Shown here: in pieces, positions 55,089 through 64,000 of the stretch
Numbering within the stretch: position 1 is the stretch's first letter
Layout of the letters: every line of letters begins with the position of its first letter
From: Flavobacterium akiainvivens
GTDB lineage: Bacteria > Bacteroidota > Bacteroidia > Flavobacteriales > Flavobacteriaceae
Reading direction: 5' to 3'
NCBI RefSeq assembly: GCF_001278115.1
Contig: NZ_LIYD01000005.1
Coordinates: 247,906 to 311,905, forward strand
DNA: 64,000 nucleotides
Made by a program: the position numbers and the translations under genes
Notes under the pieces: generated by a model
Seen by the model: only the letters and a program-made list of their open reading frames with translations
What the model was told of the DNA's origin: nothing
The model's database searches: none

Positions 55089-55780
55089 AACTACATATTT
55101 TACAGCACGTTGATTTTGAAGGCCCAGGCTATATAACCCAATGGGCACAAACCCAGGGAGCTGAGCTTACCATTACTAAATTTTATGAAGAAAACCACAG
55201 CCTTCCTGAACTCGGCACTTTTGATTTGCTGGTTGTAATGGGTGGGCCCATGAGTGTAAATGATAGTGCTTTTACCCCGTGGATGCAGCAGGAAATGGCT
55301 TTTATAAAACAATGCCTTGCGGCAAACATACCCATTCTTGGTATATGCCTTGGTGCCCAGTTAATAGCGGGTGTGCTTGGTGCTAAAGTAACTGCTGCCA
55401 CTAATAAAGAAATAGGCTGGTATACGGTTAAGAACGGCTCCCCTTCAGATAAATGGCCGTGGCATTATTTTAACGGTGCACCTGTAGTTTTCCACTGGCA
55501 TGGCGAGCAATTTGAAATTCCGCAAGGTGCTGAAGGCAAACTGGTATCAGATGCAAACGGTAACCAAGGCTTTTTATACGGCAATAATGTTCTTGGCCTG
55601 CAGTTTCACCTGGAAGCAACCGCCAATAGCGTTGACGATTTGCTACACCACGCCGCTGATGACTTAACGCAACACTCTTATGTTCAGCAACCTGACGATA
55701 TAAGGTCTCAGACAGAGGCTAATGTGCAGAAATCTAATGCAATACTGCATCAAATTTTAGACAGGCTAATAACTTTATGA
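55085..55780 (+). CDS. Class I glutamine amidotransferase-like protein
   Basis: 231 residues, similar to the amidotransferase domain of GMP synthase. Catalytic Cys88 lies in ILGICLGAQ; His and Glu in LQFHLEAT complete the triad. No synthetase domain is fused, so the acceptor is unknown; similar proteins are annotated as GMP synthase-like or gamma-glutamyl hydrolase-like. It overlaps the yggS frame by 4 bp and is the last gene of the MarR operon. Confidence 0.9.
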   Translation: MKLHILQHVDFEGPGYITQWAQTQGAELTITKFYEENHSLPELGTFDLLVVMGGPMSVNDSAFTPWMQQEMAFIKQCLAANIPILGICLGAQLIAGVLGAKVTAATNKEIGWYTVKNGSPSDKWPWHYFNGAPVVFHWHGEQFEIPQGAEGKLVSDANGNQGFLYGNNVLGLQFHLEATANSVDDLLHHAADDLTQHSYVQQPDDIRSQTEANVQKSNAILHQILDRLITL

Positions 55781-55792
55781 TACTATTTTAGG

Positions 55793-55816
55793 GGCGCTTT
55801 TTAAGGCGCCTTTTTT
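55793..55816 (+). terminator. Terminator of the MarR operon
   Basis: GGCGC (55793-55797) pairs with GCGCC (55806-55810), followed by TTTTTT. Short but GC-rich. Confidence 0.75.
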
Positions 55817-55845
55817 AATGCTCCACTTTAATTATTCTTGATATT

Positions 55846-55939
55846 TCGTTAAACCTAACGAGATGTGGCAAATAATTATTATACCGCTAATCTATAATGT
55901 ATTGATTTTTAAATACTTGTGTTTTGGGCTGTAAATTTG
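55846..55939 (+). promoter_or_regulatory. Putative control region of the yceI operon
   Basis: TCGTTA (55846-55851), AACC, TAACGA (55856-55861) is a 6-bp inverted repeat, and TAAATTTG (55932-55939) is a perfect -7 element. The gene starts at 55986. The half-site CCTAAC also occurs in the MarR palindrome at 53125, so both may be read by one regulator; this is weak. Confidence 0.45.
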
Positions 55940-55985
55940 CTTTTATTCCCGAAATAACACAGGCTATTAATCAAAACAATACATT

Positions 55986-56519
55986 ATGAAGAAGACAAAA
56001 TGGGTTGTTGACCCAGCACACTCAGAAATTGGTTTTAAGGTAAAACACATGATGTTTACCAATGTATCGGGCAAAATTCAAAATTTTACGGCCCTGATGG
56101 AAACAAACGTAGACCTGTTTGAAAACGCCAGGGTTGTGTTTGACGGAGATATTAATTCGCTTACTACTAATAATGCAGAACGCGATGCCCATTTGCTAAG
56201 CCAGGATTTTTTTGATGCAGAACGCTTTCCGAAAGTTACATTTTTGGCTACACAGTTTGAGCGCCTTGATGAGGTTAACTACAAAATTACCGGCGACCTT
56301 ACCATAAAAGGGCAAACCAAAACCATTACCCTTGATACCGAGTTTAGCGGCCTTTTAAAAGACCCTTATGGCAATATTAAGGCAGCGTTTATGATGAATG
56401 CCAAAATTAACCGTAAAGACTGGGGCCTTAACTGGAACACCCCACTTGAAACCGGTGGTGTGCTTGTAAGCGATGAAGTAAGGCTTGGTATAGATATTCA
56501 GTTTATAAAACAAAATTAA
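55986..56519 (+). CDS. YceI-family protein
   Basis: 177 residues of the YceI lipocalin-like fold, which binds isoprenoid-type lipids: WVVDPAHSEIGFKVKHMMFTNVSG, DINSLTTNNAERDAHLLSQDFFDAERFPKVTF and LTIKGQTK. No signal peptide, so it stays in the cytoplasm, as in many flavobacteria where it is a stress-linked protein. Followed by a CPBP protease gene 23 bp on. Confidence 0.93.
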   Translation: MKKTKWVVDPAHSEIGFKVKHMMFTNVSGKIQNFTALMETNVDLFENARVVFDGDINSLTTNNAERDAHLLSQDFFDAERFPKVTFLATQFERLDEVNYKITGDLTIKGQTKTITLDTEFSGLLKDPYGNIKAAFMMNAKINRKDWGLNWNTPLETGGVLVSDEVRLGIDIQFIKQN

Positions 56520-56542
56520 CAGCCTTAAAAGCAAGTACAGAT

Positions 56543-57382
56543 ATGAAAAATATACTTAACAAACTTAAAAAGACAGGGGTAGCTGTAGCTGTAACCCTTG
56601 GTGCAATGCTACTATTTATAGCAGTTGTAGGTGCCGGTAATGTTGTACAGTCGCTTAACTACCGTGATTTAGGCAATGGCATCATGACGCTTTTCCCTTT
56701 TATAATACTGGTTTATGTAATTGTGCTTAACCGCCGTATAAATAAGCTGTCGCCGGGGCAATATGGCTTTACAGCCAAAAATCTGCTCAGCAATATAGTA
56801 ATAGGTGTATGCCTGCCTGTTATTATCATTACTCTTTCAGTTTTGGCAGCGGTATTTATAATAGATATACAGGTTGTTTTTTTGCCCCCGGCAAATGATT
56901 TTGCCCATACCATGCTTGTAACACTCTGGACTCTTTTTATAGTTGGCGTGTGGGAAGAATTTTTTTTCCGCGGATTTGTATTTAACTATTTTATGGAGTC
57001 AAAATTTGGCTTCCATGCTTCAGCATTACTATCATCGGTGCTGTTTTCGCTTATGCACTGGTTTAGTTTTGATAGCGCTGTAACATCGTCATCATGGTAT
57101 ATAGGCATAGTATTGCTGGGTTACTTGCTAACCATTATGTATGTGGTTACAAAATCAATATGGAGTGTGGTGGTATTTCACTTATGCTGGAATTTTTGTG
57201 CTGCCCTGCTGGAAGGCGACAGTAACGGAATAGGGCTTGTAGCTGTTGCAAATTACACTGCCTATTCTAAAAGTATTGATGATTTTATGGTGGTTTGCCT
57301 GGCTGTTATACTTGGTATTGTGTTAATACTGTATCGCAGGCAATTAGGAGTGGTACAAGACAATAAAATACAGCATGCGTAA
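56543..57382 (+). CDS. CPBP-family intramembrane metalloprotease
   Basis: 279 residues, about eight membrane helices. The family motifs are WEEFFFRGFVFN (EExxxR), SLMHWF (His) and HLCWNF (HxxxN). Such proteins (CAAX protease/bacteriocin-processing type) cut within the membrane; the substrate is unknown. Same direction as yceI. Confidence 0.88.
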   Translation: MKNILNKLKKTGVAVAVTLGAMLLFIAVVGAGNVVQSLNYRDLGNGIMTLFPFIILVYVIVLNRRINKLSPGQYGFTAKNLLSNIVIGVCLPVIIITLSVLAAVFIIDIQVVFLPPANDFAHTMLVTLWTLFIVGVWEEFFFRGFVFNYFMESKFGFHASALLSSVLFSLMHWFSFDSAVTSSSWYIGIVLLGYLLTIMYVVTKSIWSVVVFHLCWNFCAALLEGDSNGIGLVAVANYTAYSKSIDDFMVVCLAVILGIVLILYRRQLGVVQDNKIQHA

Positions 57383-57431
57383 GGCTGGCAATCTTGTATT
57401 ATGAGTATCTTTACGGTGCTAATTTTTACTG

Positions 57432-58025
57432 ATGATACAGGAAAGCCTTTTAGAAGAATACGGTGCACAGAAACGCTTTGCAAAGAAAGGGGAGACCTTT
57501 TTTAATGCAGGCGAAACGCCCAGATACTTTTATCAGGTGGCCAGGGGCGAAGTTAAAATGAACAACTTTAACGATGAGGGAAAGGAGTTTATACAGGGCA
57601 TTTTTACTAAAGGGATGAGCTTTGGCGAACCGCCGCTTTTCATTGAAAAACCATATCCTGCAAATGCAGAGGCCATTACTGATGCCGAGGTGTATGTAAT
57701 TTCTAAAGAGGCCTTTTTTGAAATGCTGCGCAACAACCCTGATGTAAACCTGGCTGTAAGCATTACACTCTCTCAACGGCTGTATTTTAAGTCTATTATG
57801 GCTTCAGAAATATCTTCGCAAGATGCCGGGCACCGTATTATTAAGCTTATTGATTACTTCAAGGAAATTGTGGGCGTTGCACCTTCAGAAAAATTCAGGG
57901 TTACACTTACCCGCCAGCAAATTGCCGACCTTACCGGGCTTAGGGTAGAAACGGTTATCCGCGCTATTAAAACCCTGGAACGCAAAGGCGCACTTACAAT
58001 TACCGACAGGAAAATATTCAGGTAA
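57432..58025 (+). CDS. Crp/Fnr-family transcriptional regulator
   Basis: 197 residues. The cyclic-nucleotide-binding-like domain covers about 15-125 (FFNAGETPRYFYQVARGEVKM, GMSFGEPPLF); the C-terminal HTH covers about 150-197 (LTRQQIADLTGLRVETVIRAIKTLE). No Cys cluster for an Fe-S centre, so it is not an Fnr-type oxygen sensor of the usual kind. A probable target site is placed in the promoter of the next gene. Confidence 0.92.
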   Translation: MIQESLLEEYGAQKRFAKKGETFFNAGETPRYFYQVARGEVKMNNFNDEGKEFIQGIFTKGMSFGEPPLFIEKPYPANAEAITDAEVYVISKEAFFEMLRNNPDVNLAVSITLSQRLYFKSIMASEISSQDAGHRIIKLIDYFKEIVGVAPSEKFRVTLTRQQIADLTGLRVETVIRAIKTLERKGALTITDRKIFR

Positions 58026-58036
58026 TTTTTGCTTTG

Positions 58037-58083
58037 TTATGATTCAGGTCATAAACCGCAGCCTTATGGCTGTTCTAACTTTG
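58037..58083 (+). promoter_or_regulatory. Crp/Fnr-type site and -7 element
   Basis: TTATGA (58037-58042), TTCAGG, TCATAA (58049-58054) is a perfect 6-bp dyad. TAACTTTG at 58076-58083 is a perfect -7 element with no -33 box, so the start should be near 58089 and the dyad is centred at about -43, the class II activator position. Confidence 0.7.
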
Positions 58084-58111
58084 TGTGTATAAATCAATAA
58101 AAAATTTAGCA

Positions 58112-58402
58112 ATGAGCACGTATCAAAAATATTTAGCCGGGTATGCCAGGGGGTATATTGGCTTCAATACAATTGCCGTTTTATTTCAAAGCTGCTGGGG
58201 TTCTATAGCAGCAATGGTAATCCTGCAAAACGGCACATCATTACCGCAGTTTATACAACTGTTTTTTACGGTTATACTATGTATGGCTTTTAATGCCGCT
58301 GTGTTGTCTCAGCAAAAGCTTAAAATTGTGTTTAACCTGCTAATAGCCAGTGTAGGTATTAACGGTTTGTTCCTTATACTCAATACGTTATTTATAGGCT
58401 GA
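58112..58402 (+). CDS. Small membrane protein of unknown function
   Basis: 96 residues from the ATG at 58112 (a GTG at 58085 would lie at the predicted transcription start, so I reject it). Three hydrophobic helices (about 13-33, 43-64, 73-95). No family recognised. Likely target of the Crp/Fnr regulator upstream. A terminator follows at 58428. Confidence 0.75.
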   Translation: MSTYQKYLAGYARGYIGFNTIAVLFQSCWGSIAAMVILQNGTSLPQFIQLFFTVILCMAFNAAVLSQQKLKIVFNLLIASVGINGLFLILNTLFIG

Positions 58403-58427
58403 TGTTTTTCGCCACATATATTCTAAG

Positions 58428-58449
58428 CCCGGCCAGACAGCCGGGTTTT
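58428..58449 (+). terminator. Terminator after the small membrane protein
   Basis: CCCGGC (58428-58433), loop CAGACA, GCCGGG (58440-58445), TTTT. Confidence 0.82.
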
Positions 58450-58478
58450 CTTATTGTAAATTATTTAATACCAGTGGC

Positions 58479-60374
58479 TTAAATAAACTTAGATGAAATA
58501 CCCAGTTTCTTCATTTTAGAATTTAAGGTAGATGGCGGCAAATTGAGCAGTTCGGCAGCACCGCCGGTACCATATACTTTACCCTGGCATTTTTTAAGGA
58601 TGTGGTAAATATAATCACGTTCCATTTCCTGTATGGTCTTAACCGAATCTATGGCAAATTCCTGTAATGCTGTATGCCCGGTTACAGTGGTTTTAGGCAA
58701 TGGCAGTTCGTTAATAATTTCGCCATCGGTCATAATAATAGCGCGTTGTATGGCGTGCTCCAGCTGCCTTACATTGCCCGGCCAGCTGTATTTAATAAGT
58801 TGCTCAGCAGCGGCAGCAGAGAGTTTCATAAGGCCACGGTTTAGCTTTTTGCAATAGCCTTCTATAAAATACCCTGCAAGGTTTATAATATCTTCTGTAC
58901 GCTCGCGCAGGGGAGGTATGTTTACAGGAAATACGTACAACCTGTAAAAAAGGTCTATCCTAAACCTGCCTGTGCTTACTTCTTCCTCAAGGTTTTTATT
59001 GGTTGCGGCAATTATGCGGGCGTTGATTTTAATTGGCTTTTGCCCGCCAACCCGCTCAATTTCATTTTCCTGTAATACCCGCAACAGCTTAACCTGCAGT
59101 TCTATGGGCATTTCACCAATTTCATCAAGGAAGATGGTTCCGTTTTCGGCCAATTCAAATTTGCCTATGTGGCGTTCATTGGCACCTGTAAAAGCGCCTT
59201 TTTCATGGCCGAATAAAATAGATTCTGCTAAGTTTGCCGGTATTGCCGCGCAGTTTACGGCCACAAACGATTTTTCAGCCCTTGATGAAAGTTTGTGTAT
59301 GTACCGGGCTACGTGCTCTTTTCCGGTTCCGTTTTCGCCTAATATAAGTACCGATGTATCTGATGGGGCAACCCGGGTAGCAGCATCATAAACCGACAGC
59401 ATTTTACTGTTTGTGCCCACAAAAGCCCCGGTAATGTGCCTGTGAGCCGTAAGTTGTTTTTTAGGAGATACTTTATTTACGGGGGTAAGTTCTAAATCAC
59501 GCGCATTAAAAAGCTTCTCAAAATATGCCGTAACCACATCATTCATTATAACGTGCTGCTTGTTATAATAATCAGGCTGCCTGCTGCAAATTAAAAGGCT
59601 AAAAGAACTTTTTGCTATTGTGCCTGTAAGCACTATCAGTGAACGGATTCCAAACGTTTCGGCTATATAACGGCACCGTGCAGAAGACCGGCACAAAGCT
59701 GTAAAAGCCTGGCCTGTATATATATCGTGGCCTCCGTTTTCAAAAAGGTTACTATGGCTTTTAGGGTTAGGTTTATTTATTTCGGGTAATTCATTATGGC
59801 TTAAAAAACGGTATTCGCTAAATCCTTTGCGCAGCAGGGCCTGTTTAATACCTGTTTCATTAAAGCCCAGCTCTAAATAATCAAAAGGATAATAAGATTG
59901 TAAAACGGCACCTGTTTGTACCAGCTTTTCAGACAGCACTTTACCCGATGTGTCGAGCGCATTAAGGCGTTGCTGCAGGTTGGTGCGCTGTTCCCAAAGC
60001 TGTTCCTGCTTATGGTTGTGCCTATAACCGGCTATTTCTATAGTTGTAAGTATATCTTCTTCGCGAAAAGGCTTAATAATAAAGCCATAAGGGTTGGTTA
60101 CCTTAGCCCGGTCCAGTATGGTTTTGCCAGAGTTGGCCGATATAAAAACAAACCCTATACCTAATGCCTGTAGTGTTTCTGCAAGCTCAATACCGTTTAC
60201 CGCGCCTTTTATAAATATATCAAGGCATACCAAATCAGGCGTGTTTTTTTCAATTGACGCCATAGCCTCCTGTGCCGATGCTGCTATACCGGTAACGCTG
60301 TGCCCATTGCGTTCCAGCGTAAGTTGCAGGTCATAGGCCTCTATAAACTGGTCTTCTACTATTAAAACCTTCAT
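58479..60374 (-). CDS. Sigma-54-dependent response regulator
   Basis: 631 residues. Receiver domain at the N-terminus (VLIVEDQFIEAYDLQ, DLVCLDIFIKG with the phospho-Asp); a middle GAF-like region (about 125-290); AAA+ domain with GENGTGKEHVARYIHKLS, the GAFTGA loop that touches sigma-54, and TIFLDEIGEMP; and a Fis-type HTH at the end. It should activate sigma-54 promoters after phosphorylation. No partner kinase lies nearby. It is opposite in direction to its neighbours. Confidence 0.93.
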   Translation of the reverse strand: MKVLIVEDQFIEAYDLQLTLERNGHSVTGIAASAQEAMASIEKNTPDLVCLDIFIKGAVNGIELAETLQALGIGFVFISANSGKTILDRAKVTNPYGFIIKPFREEDILTTIEIAGYRHNHKQEQLWEQRTNLQQRLNALDTSGKVLSEKLVQTGAVLQSYYPFDYLELGFNETGIKQALLRKGFSEYRFLSHNELPEINKPNPKSHSNLFENGGHDIYTGQAFTALCRSSARCRYIAETFGIRSLIVLTGTIAKSSFSLLICSRQPDYYNKQHVIMNDVVTAYFEKLFNARDLELTPVNKVSPKKQLTAHRHITGAFVGTNSKMLSVYDAATRVAPSDTSVLILGENGTGKEHVARYIHKLSSRAEKSFVAVNCAAIPANLAESILFGHEKGAFTGANERHIGKFELAENGTIFLDEIGEMPIELQVKLLRVLQENEIERVGGQKPIKINARIIAATNKNLEEEVSTGRFRIDLFYRLYVFPVNIPPLRERTEDIINLAGYFIEGYCKKLNRGLMKLSAAAAEQLIKYSWPGNVRQLEHAIQRAIIMTDGEIINELPLPKTTVTGHTALQEFAIDSVKTIQEMERDYIYHILKKCQGKVYGTGGAAELLNLPPSTLNSKMKKLGISSKFI

Positions 60375-60729
60375 ACAGATAATTAATTATGCCATTTGTA
60401 CAGCAATAGTTTCTTACAGAAAGGCAATTTTGGAGTACCGCTAATTTAGGCAAAAATTAACATTTATACATCAAAATTAAACAATACTAACCAAAAGTTA
60501 ATAGCGCTGGGTGTCAGTGTATTGCTTCTGTTTACAGCATTCGTGGTGGTGTCTAAAAAAATGCCTTTATGAAAATTATTGGTATTTCGCTGTTTTATGA
60601 TATTTAGCTAAATACAAATAACCTGTGTTTTGTTTAAGTTGTTGTTTGTTAGTGTTTTATGGTTTTGGTATGGATTTAGGAAACAGGTAGGGCAGCCAAA
60701 AGGCTTTACTAATTTTTAAATCAACTATT
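60375..60729. other. Intergenic region, no gene seen
   Basis: AT-rich DNA between divergent genes. I see no clear promoter boxes, hairpins or coding frames. A sigma-54 promoter (TGGCAC-N5-TTGC) was looked for in front of 60730 and not found. Confidence 0.5.
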
Positions 60730-61464
60730 ATGAAAAATCTTTTTACGTTAATGGCAGCAGCCCTTGGGCTTTTCTCTACACCTGTATGCGACAAATGTTA
60801 TGATAACGAAGACCTCCAGATTCGTTCGGCATCTGTAACCCACAATAAAGATTTGGGTGTAACCGTATGGGAAATTAAGGTTAAGGGCCAGGCCGGTTCT
60901 ACCACGCCAAAAGGGGTGGGCAAGCTAAACGGCGCCCCGGTTTTGGGCTATGTTTTCCCTACAACACTAAAACCATCTGATGTAGGTTTTAGCCAGACAG
61001 AAGGCATTTTAGCCTTAGCCCTTACATCGCACCCTGATTTTGACGATACACCCATGTGGGATGAAAATACCGACGGTAACTATGGTAACGACGGTGTAAT
61101 ATGGCACCCGCACTGGGTGGTGCTTAACGAAGACAAACGTGTGGGCGGAGGGCTCTCTGTAAAACAGTTTAAAAAAGGCGACCCTAACGTGGTGCTTCCG
61201 GCAAATAACCCGGGCATGGAAATGTACATGGACAGCCCCGGATTTAATGTAGTAACCAGTGGCAATACTATTAAGGTTATTGTGCCTGATTACAGGATTA
61301 ACAACCGCACTGATTTTAAGTTTGATGCTGTAGCCTGCTACATGATGGTTGATACCGGCGATGGCGGTACCGAAATGGGCGAGGGAGACAAGCCCATGCT
61401 TGGTGTGTATAAAGTATATTCTGTGGCCAGTGGCAACCTTTCATTGCCTTATAAAGTAAAATAA
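60730..61464 (+). CDS. Exported protein of unknown function
   Basis: 244 residues. A weak signal peptide (about 1-16) precedes VCDKCYDNEDLQIR with a CxxC. The body is beta-rich (VWEIKVKGQAGS, LGYVFPTTLKPSDVGF, WHPHWVVLNEDKRVGGGLSV). I recognise no family. It is followed 5 bp later by an alpha/beta hydrolase gene, and the two may work together. Confidence 0.72.
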   Translation: MKNLFTLMAAALGLFSTPVCDKCYDNEDLQIRSASVTHNKDLGVTVWEIKVKGQAGSTTPKGVGKLNGAPVLGYVFPTTLKPSDVGFSQTEGILALALTSHPDFDDTPMWDENTDGNYGNDGVIWHPHWVVLNEDKRVGGGLSVKQFKKGDPNVVLPANNPGMEMYMDSPGFNVVTSGNTIKVIVPDYRINNRTDFKFDAVACYMMVDTGDGGTEMGEGDKPMLGVYKVYSVASGNLSLPYKVK

Positions 61465-61469
61465 CGGTT

Positions 61470-62252
61470 ATGGCACAGCACATTATTTTTATAACGGGGG
61501 CTTTTGTAAGCCATACCACATGGGATAAGTGGATAACTTATTTTTCTGAAGAAGGTTTTGAGGTAGTGGCCCCGCCGTGGCCTTTTAAAGATGCGCCGGC
61601 AAAAACGTTGCGAGAGTTTCAGCCGGAAGGGGCAGGGCTGGCTACCTTAACTTTAGATGAGCTTGTAAACCATTATGCGGCCATTGCGGCAGCGCTGCCC
61701 GAAAAGCCGATAGTTATAGGGCATTCGCTTGGGGGGCTTATTGCACAAATACTTGTAAACCGGGGTCTTGCCAGTGCAGGGGTTGGCATACACCCGGTAC
61801 CGCCACAGGGTGTTTTTCCGTATGAATTTACATTTTTACGTGCTACCTGGAAGCTTTTAGGGCTATTCTCTTCTGTAAAGAAAACCCACATGGTAAGCTT
61901 TAATGATTTCAGCAGGACGTTTGCAAACGGGCTACCACTACAGGTACAGCTATCGGAATACGAAAAATATGCCATACCCGAATCAAGAACAGTAGCAAGG
62001 GGAGGACTTACCAAAGCGGCCGCGGTAGATTTTAAAAAACCGCACCCTCCATTGCTTATAACAGCCGGAGGTAAAGATAACCTTATACCGGTGCACTTAA
62101 TAAAACGGAATTTTAAGCGCTACAACACCCCGGGTTCGGTTACTGATTACAGGGAATTTCCTGAGAGTAACCACGGTATACTTACGCATCCGTCATGGAA
62201 AGACGAGGCCGTGGTAATAAGGGAGTGGCTTAGCCTTGTTTTATCCCAATAA
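61470..62252 (+). CDS. Alpha/beta hydrolase
   Basis: 260 residues. The nucleophile elbow is VIGHSLGGLIA (Ser at about 88) and the catalytic His is in FPESNHGI near the end; the Asp should be in TAGGKDNLIP. Cytoplasmic; substrate unknown. 5 bp after the exported protein gene. Confidence 0.88.
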   Translation: MAQHIIFITGAFVSHTTWDKWITYFSEEGFEVVAPPWPFKDAPAKTLREFQPEGAGLATLTLDELVNHYAAIAAALPEKPIVIGHSLGGLIAQILVNRGLASAGVGIHPVPPQGVFPYEFTFLRATWKLLGLFSSVKKTHMVSFNDFSRTFANGLPLQVQLSEYEKYAIPESRTVARGGLTKAAAVDFKKPHPPLLITAGGKDNLIPVHLIKRNFKRYNTPGSVTDYREFPESNHGILTHPSWKDEAVVIREWLSLVLSQ

Positions 62253-62310
62253 TTATACACAGGTGGTGTTGGCCACCAATTTTTAAACCTAATTTAAAAA
62301 CTAAAATAAA

Positions 62311-63180
62311 ATGGAAACAAAATCAACAAGTAACCAAACTTCTGCACAAATCACTGCTTACAACAGCAAGACCCAATATGCCGAACTTAATGGCAGGAAA
62401 CTGGCTTACAGGTCTATAGGTAAAGGCCCGGCTATTATACTGGTTAACCGCTTTCGCGGAACGCTCGATACCTGGGATCCGCTCTTTCTTGATAACCTGG
62501 CCCAAAACTTCAGGGTAATTACATTTGATTATACCGGTATTGGTCATTCATCCGGTACATTGCCTACCGATTTAAGTTTTGTTGCCCAGGATATTAAAGA
62601 CCTGGCTACACATCTTAACCTCAGTAAGATTACAGTAATGGGATGGTCTTATGGAGGGCTTGTGTCGCAAATTACAGCAATTAAATTTCCAAAATTGGTA
62701 GAAAAGCTTATTTTAATTGGCACAGGCCCGTTAGGCAAACGCGAGGTGCCGTTAGAACCGCTATTTCTTGAAACGGCAATTAAGCCGGAGTATGACCTGA
62801 ATGACGAAATAATTTTGTTCTTTGAACCTTTATCAGAATCTTCTAAAAAAGAAGCACAGGCATCGCACGACCGTATTGCACAAAGGATTGACAGATCTAA
62901 AGTACCATCTGCTGCAGATGTCTTACAGCGCTATGTTCAGGGGGCAGAAGCAGCACATGAAGATAAGGCGGGAATGCTTGAAGAATTAAAAGCTACCACA
63001 ATACCTATTTTGGTTGTTTCTGGAGATCATGATATTAGTTTTGCTATTGAAAACTGGTTTCCGCTTCTAAGGATACTTACTACCGCGCAGTTTATAATCT
63101 TTCCATTAACCGGGCATGCTCCCCAGCACCAGTTTCCCGGTTTGGTGGCAAATTATATCAATTCGTTTTTAAAAGAATAA
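62311..63180 (+). CDS. Alpha/beta hydrolase
   Basis: 289 residues. YADLNGRKLAYR-type start, then RGTLDTWDPLF, the nucleophile elbow VMGWSYGGLVS, Asp in VVSGDHDISF and His in LTGHAPQHQFP. It resembles haloperoxidase/lactonase-like enzymes, but the oxyanion region reads RFRG where these usually have HGFG. Second hydrolase in tandem, 58 bp after the first. Confidence 0.88.
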   Translation: METKSTSNQTSAQITAYNSKTQYAELNGRKLAYRSIGKGPAIILVNRFRGTLDTWDPLFLDNLAQNFRVITFDYTGIGHSSGTLPTDLSFVAQDIKDLATHLNLSKITVMGWSYGGLVSQITAIKFPKLVEKLILIGTGPLGKREVPLEPLFLETAIKPEYDLNDEIILFFEPLSESSKKEAQASHDRIAQRIDRSKVPSAADVLQRYVQGAEAAHEDKAGMLEELKATTIPILVVSGDHDISFAIENWFPLLRILTTAQFIIFPLTGHAPQHQFPGLVANYINSFLKE

Positions 63181-63187
63181 TTATAAA

Positions 63188-63934
63188 ATGAAAAAACGTT
63201 TACTGGTTACAGGCATTGCGGTATTGCTTGCCTGTACCGCCCATGCACAGGATATATATGGTACGGTAACCTACACATCTAAACTAACATCGATTGAATT
63301 AGGTGAAGATATACTGGCTGAAACACCGCCGGATATGGTAGAGGAAACAAAAGCATCTGTAATAGAGGCTGCCGAAGAAACCTATACGCTACAGTTTGAC
63401 AATGCGTCATCGTATTATAAAAAGGTTGAAAACCCGGCACAAGAGCTAAGCGGAATGCTTGTAATAAGCGCAGGTTCGTTTAATGCACAGCACTATATGA
63501 ACCTTAAAGACAACAAAGCCATAATGCAGCTTACTATTTTAGATGAAACCTACCTGCTGACCAATACCCCGCGTGATATTACATGGAAACAGGAAAACGA
63601 GGTAAAGCAAATTGCCGGGTACACTTGCAAGAAAGCTACATACTTAAGGCCCGAAGACAACACTACGGTTACGGCCTGGTATACCCCCGATATACCTGTA
63701 AGCCTTGGGCCTGAAGGCTATTATGGCCTGCCGGGATTAATACTCGAAATAAACGAAGGCAATGCTGTACTGCAATGCACGGCTATTAGCCTTAATACCG
63801 GTAAAAAACCGGTTATTACGCCGCCTGCTACCGGGAGGAAAGTAACTAAAGAAGAACTGTTGGATATACTATCTAAAAAGCAGTCTGAATTTGAGCCCGT
63901 AATACAGGAAGTGCCTTCCAATAAAAACAGGTAA
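63188..63934 (+). CDS. GLPGLI-family protein
   Basis: 248 residues with signal peptide (ACTAHAQ, about 1-20) and the family-defining motif YGLPGLILEI at about 178-187. GLPGLI proteins are exported proteins of Bacteroidota with no proven function, often near peptidases and transporters. It lies 7 bp after the hydrolase gene. The remaining 66 bp of the window hold no gene. Confidence 0.93.
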   Translation: MKKRLLVTGIAVLLACTAHAQDIYGTVTYTSKLTSIELGEDILAETPPDMVEETKASVIEAAEETYTLQFDNASSYYKKVENPAQELSGMLVISAGSFNAQHYMNLKDNKAIMQLTILDETYLLTNTPRDITWKQENEVKQIAGYTCKKATYLRPEDNTTVTAWYTPDIPVSLGPEGYYGLPGLILEINEGNAVLQCTAISLNTGKKPVITPPATGRKVTKEELLDILSKKQSEFEPVIQEVPSNKNR

Positions 63935-64000
63935 TATAAAAAGCACGTTACATTGATGATTGATGTAATTGGTAGATTGATTGTTGTAAAAGCCGCTTAA

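Noticed and set aside
58479..60729. Sigma-54 promoter near the sigma-54 activator
   Set aside because: No TGGCAC-N5-TTGC type sequence found in front of 60730 or 58112.

Overview
The window reads as chromosomal DNA of a member of the Bacteroidota, most likely a Flavobacteriia (Flavobacterium-like) bacterium. The reasons are proteins with type A C-terminal sorting domains of the type IX secretion system, a GLPGLI-family protein, TPR/transmembrane/HTH regulators, promoters of the TTTG / TAnnTTTG type, starts without Shine-Dalgarno sequences, and a long-repeat type II-C CRISPR system. I found no rRNA, tRNA, insertion sequence or prophage.

Layout. Positions 1-7927 hold a giant PKD-type secreted protein and a two-domain GH105/DUF2264 glycosidase. 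Positions 7975-15750 are a complete type II-C CRISPR-Cas locus: a 30-repeat array (46-bp repeats, 29-30-bp spacers), cas2, cas1 and cas9 on the minus strand, and a divergent tracrRNA upstream of cas9. Positions 15773-28133 form one tightly packed minus-strand operon that I cannot assign to a named system. It encodes a MotB/OmpA-like and a MotA/ExbB-like subunit, two single-pass membrane proteins, a 1127-residue actin/HSP70-fold (SrfB-like) protein, a tubulin/FtsZ-like protein, a three-helix membrane protein, a lipoprotein with a degenerate vWA-like motif, a DUF805 protein, a PD-(D/E)xK (HsdR N-terminal) nuclease, a repeat-containing lipoprotein and two small Cys/His proteins. It is next to a YidD-like/DUF4177 gene pair and a histidine kinase/response regulator operon. 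The 12-kb operon and the YidD-like pair share a palindromic operator at identical spacing from a -7 element. This is the best candidate for an undescribed system.

Positions 31859-42498 are mixed: a membrane protein, an SDR/HxlR divergent pair with a GTAAC operator cluster, a flavin monooxygenase, an OLD-family nuclease, a TPR/HTH regulator whose start codon lies in a perfect hairpin, and another secreted protein with a type A sorting domain. Positions 42595-50411 are a sulfite-reduction/cysteine operon (cysE, cysK, cobA, cysJ, cysI, and a siroheme-dehydrogenase/TSUP-transporter fusion). It is preceded by a strong promoter and two consecutive cysteine-rich leader peptides, each followed by an intrinsic terminator: an apparent tandem cysteine attenuator.

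Positions 50575-63934 hold a cation/proton antiporter, a stand-alone AAA ATPase, a MarR-type thiol-associated operon with a 33-bp palindromic operator and a yggS gene broken by one in-frame stop, then yceI, a CPBP protease, a Crp/Fnr regulator with a probable target site just downstream, a sigma-54 response regulator, two alpha/beta hydrolases and a GLPGLI protein.
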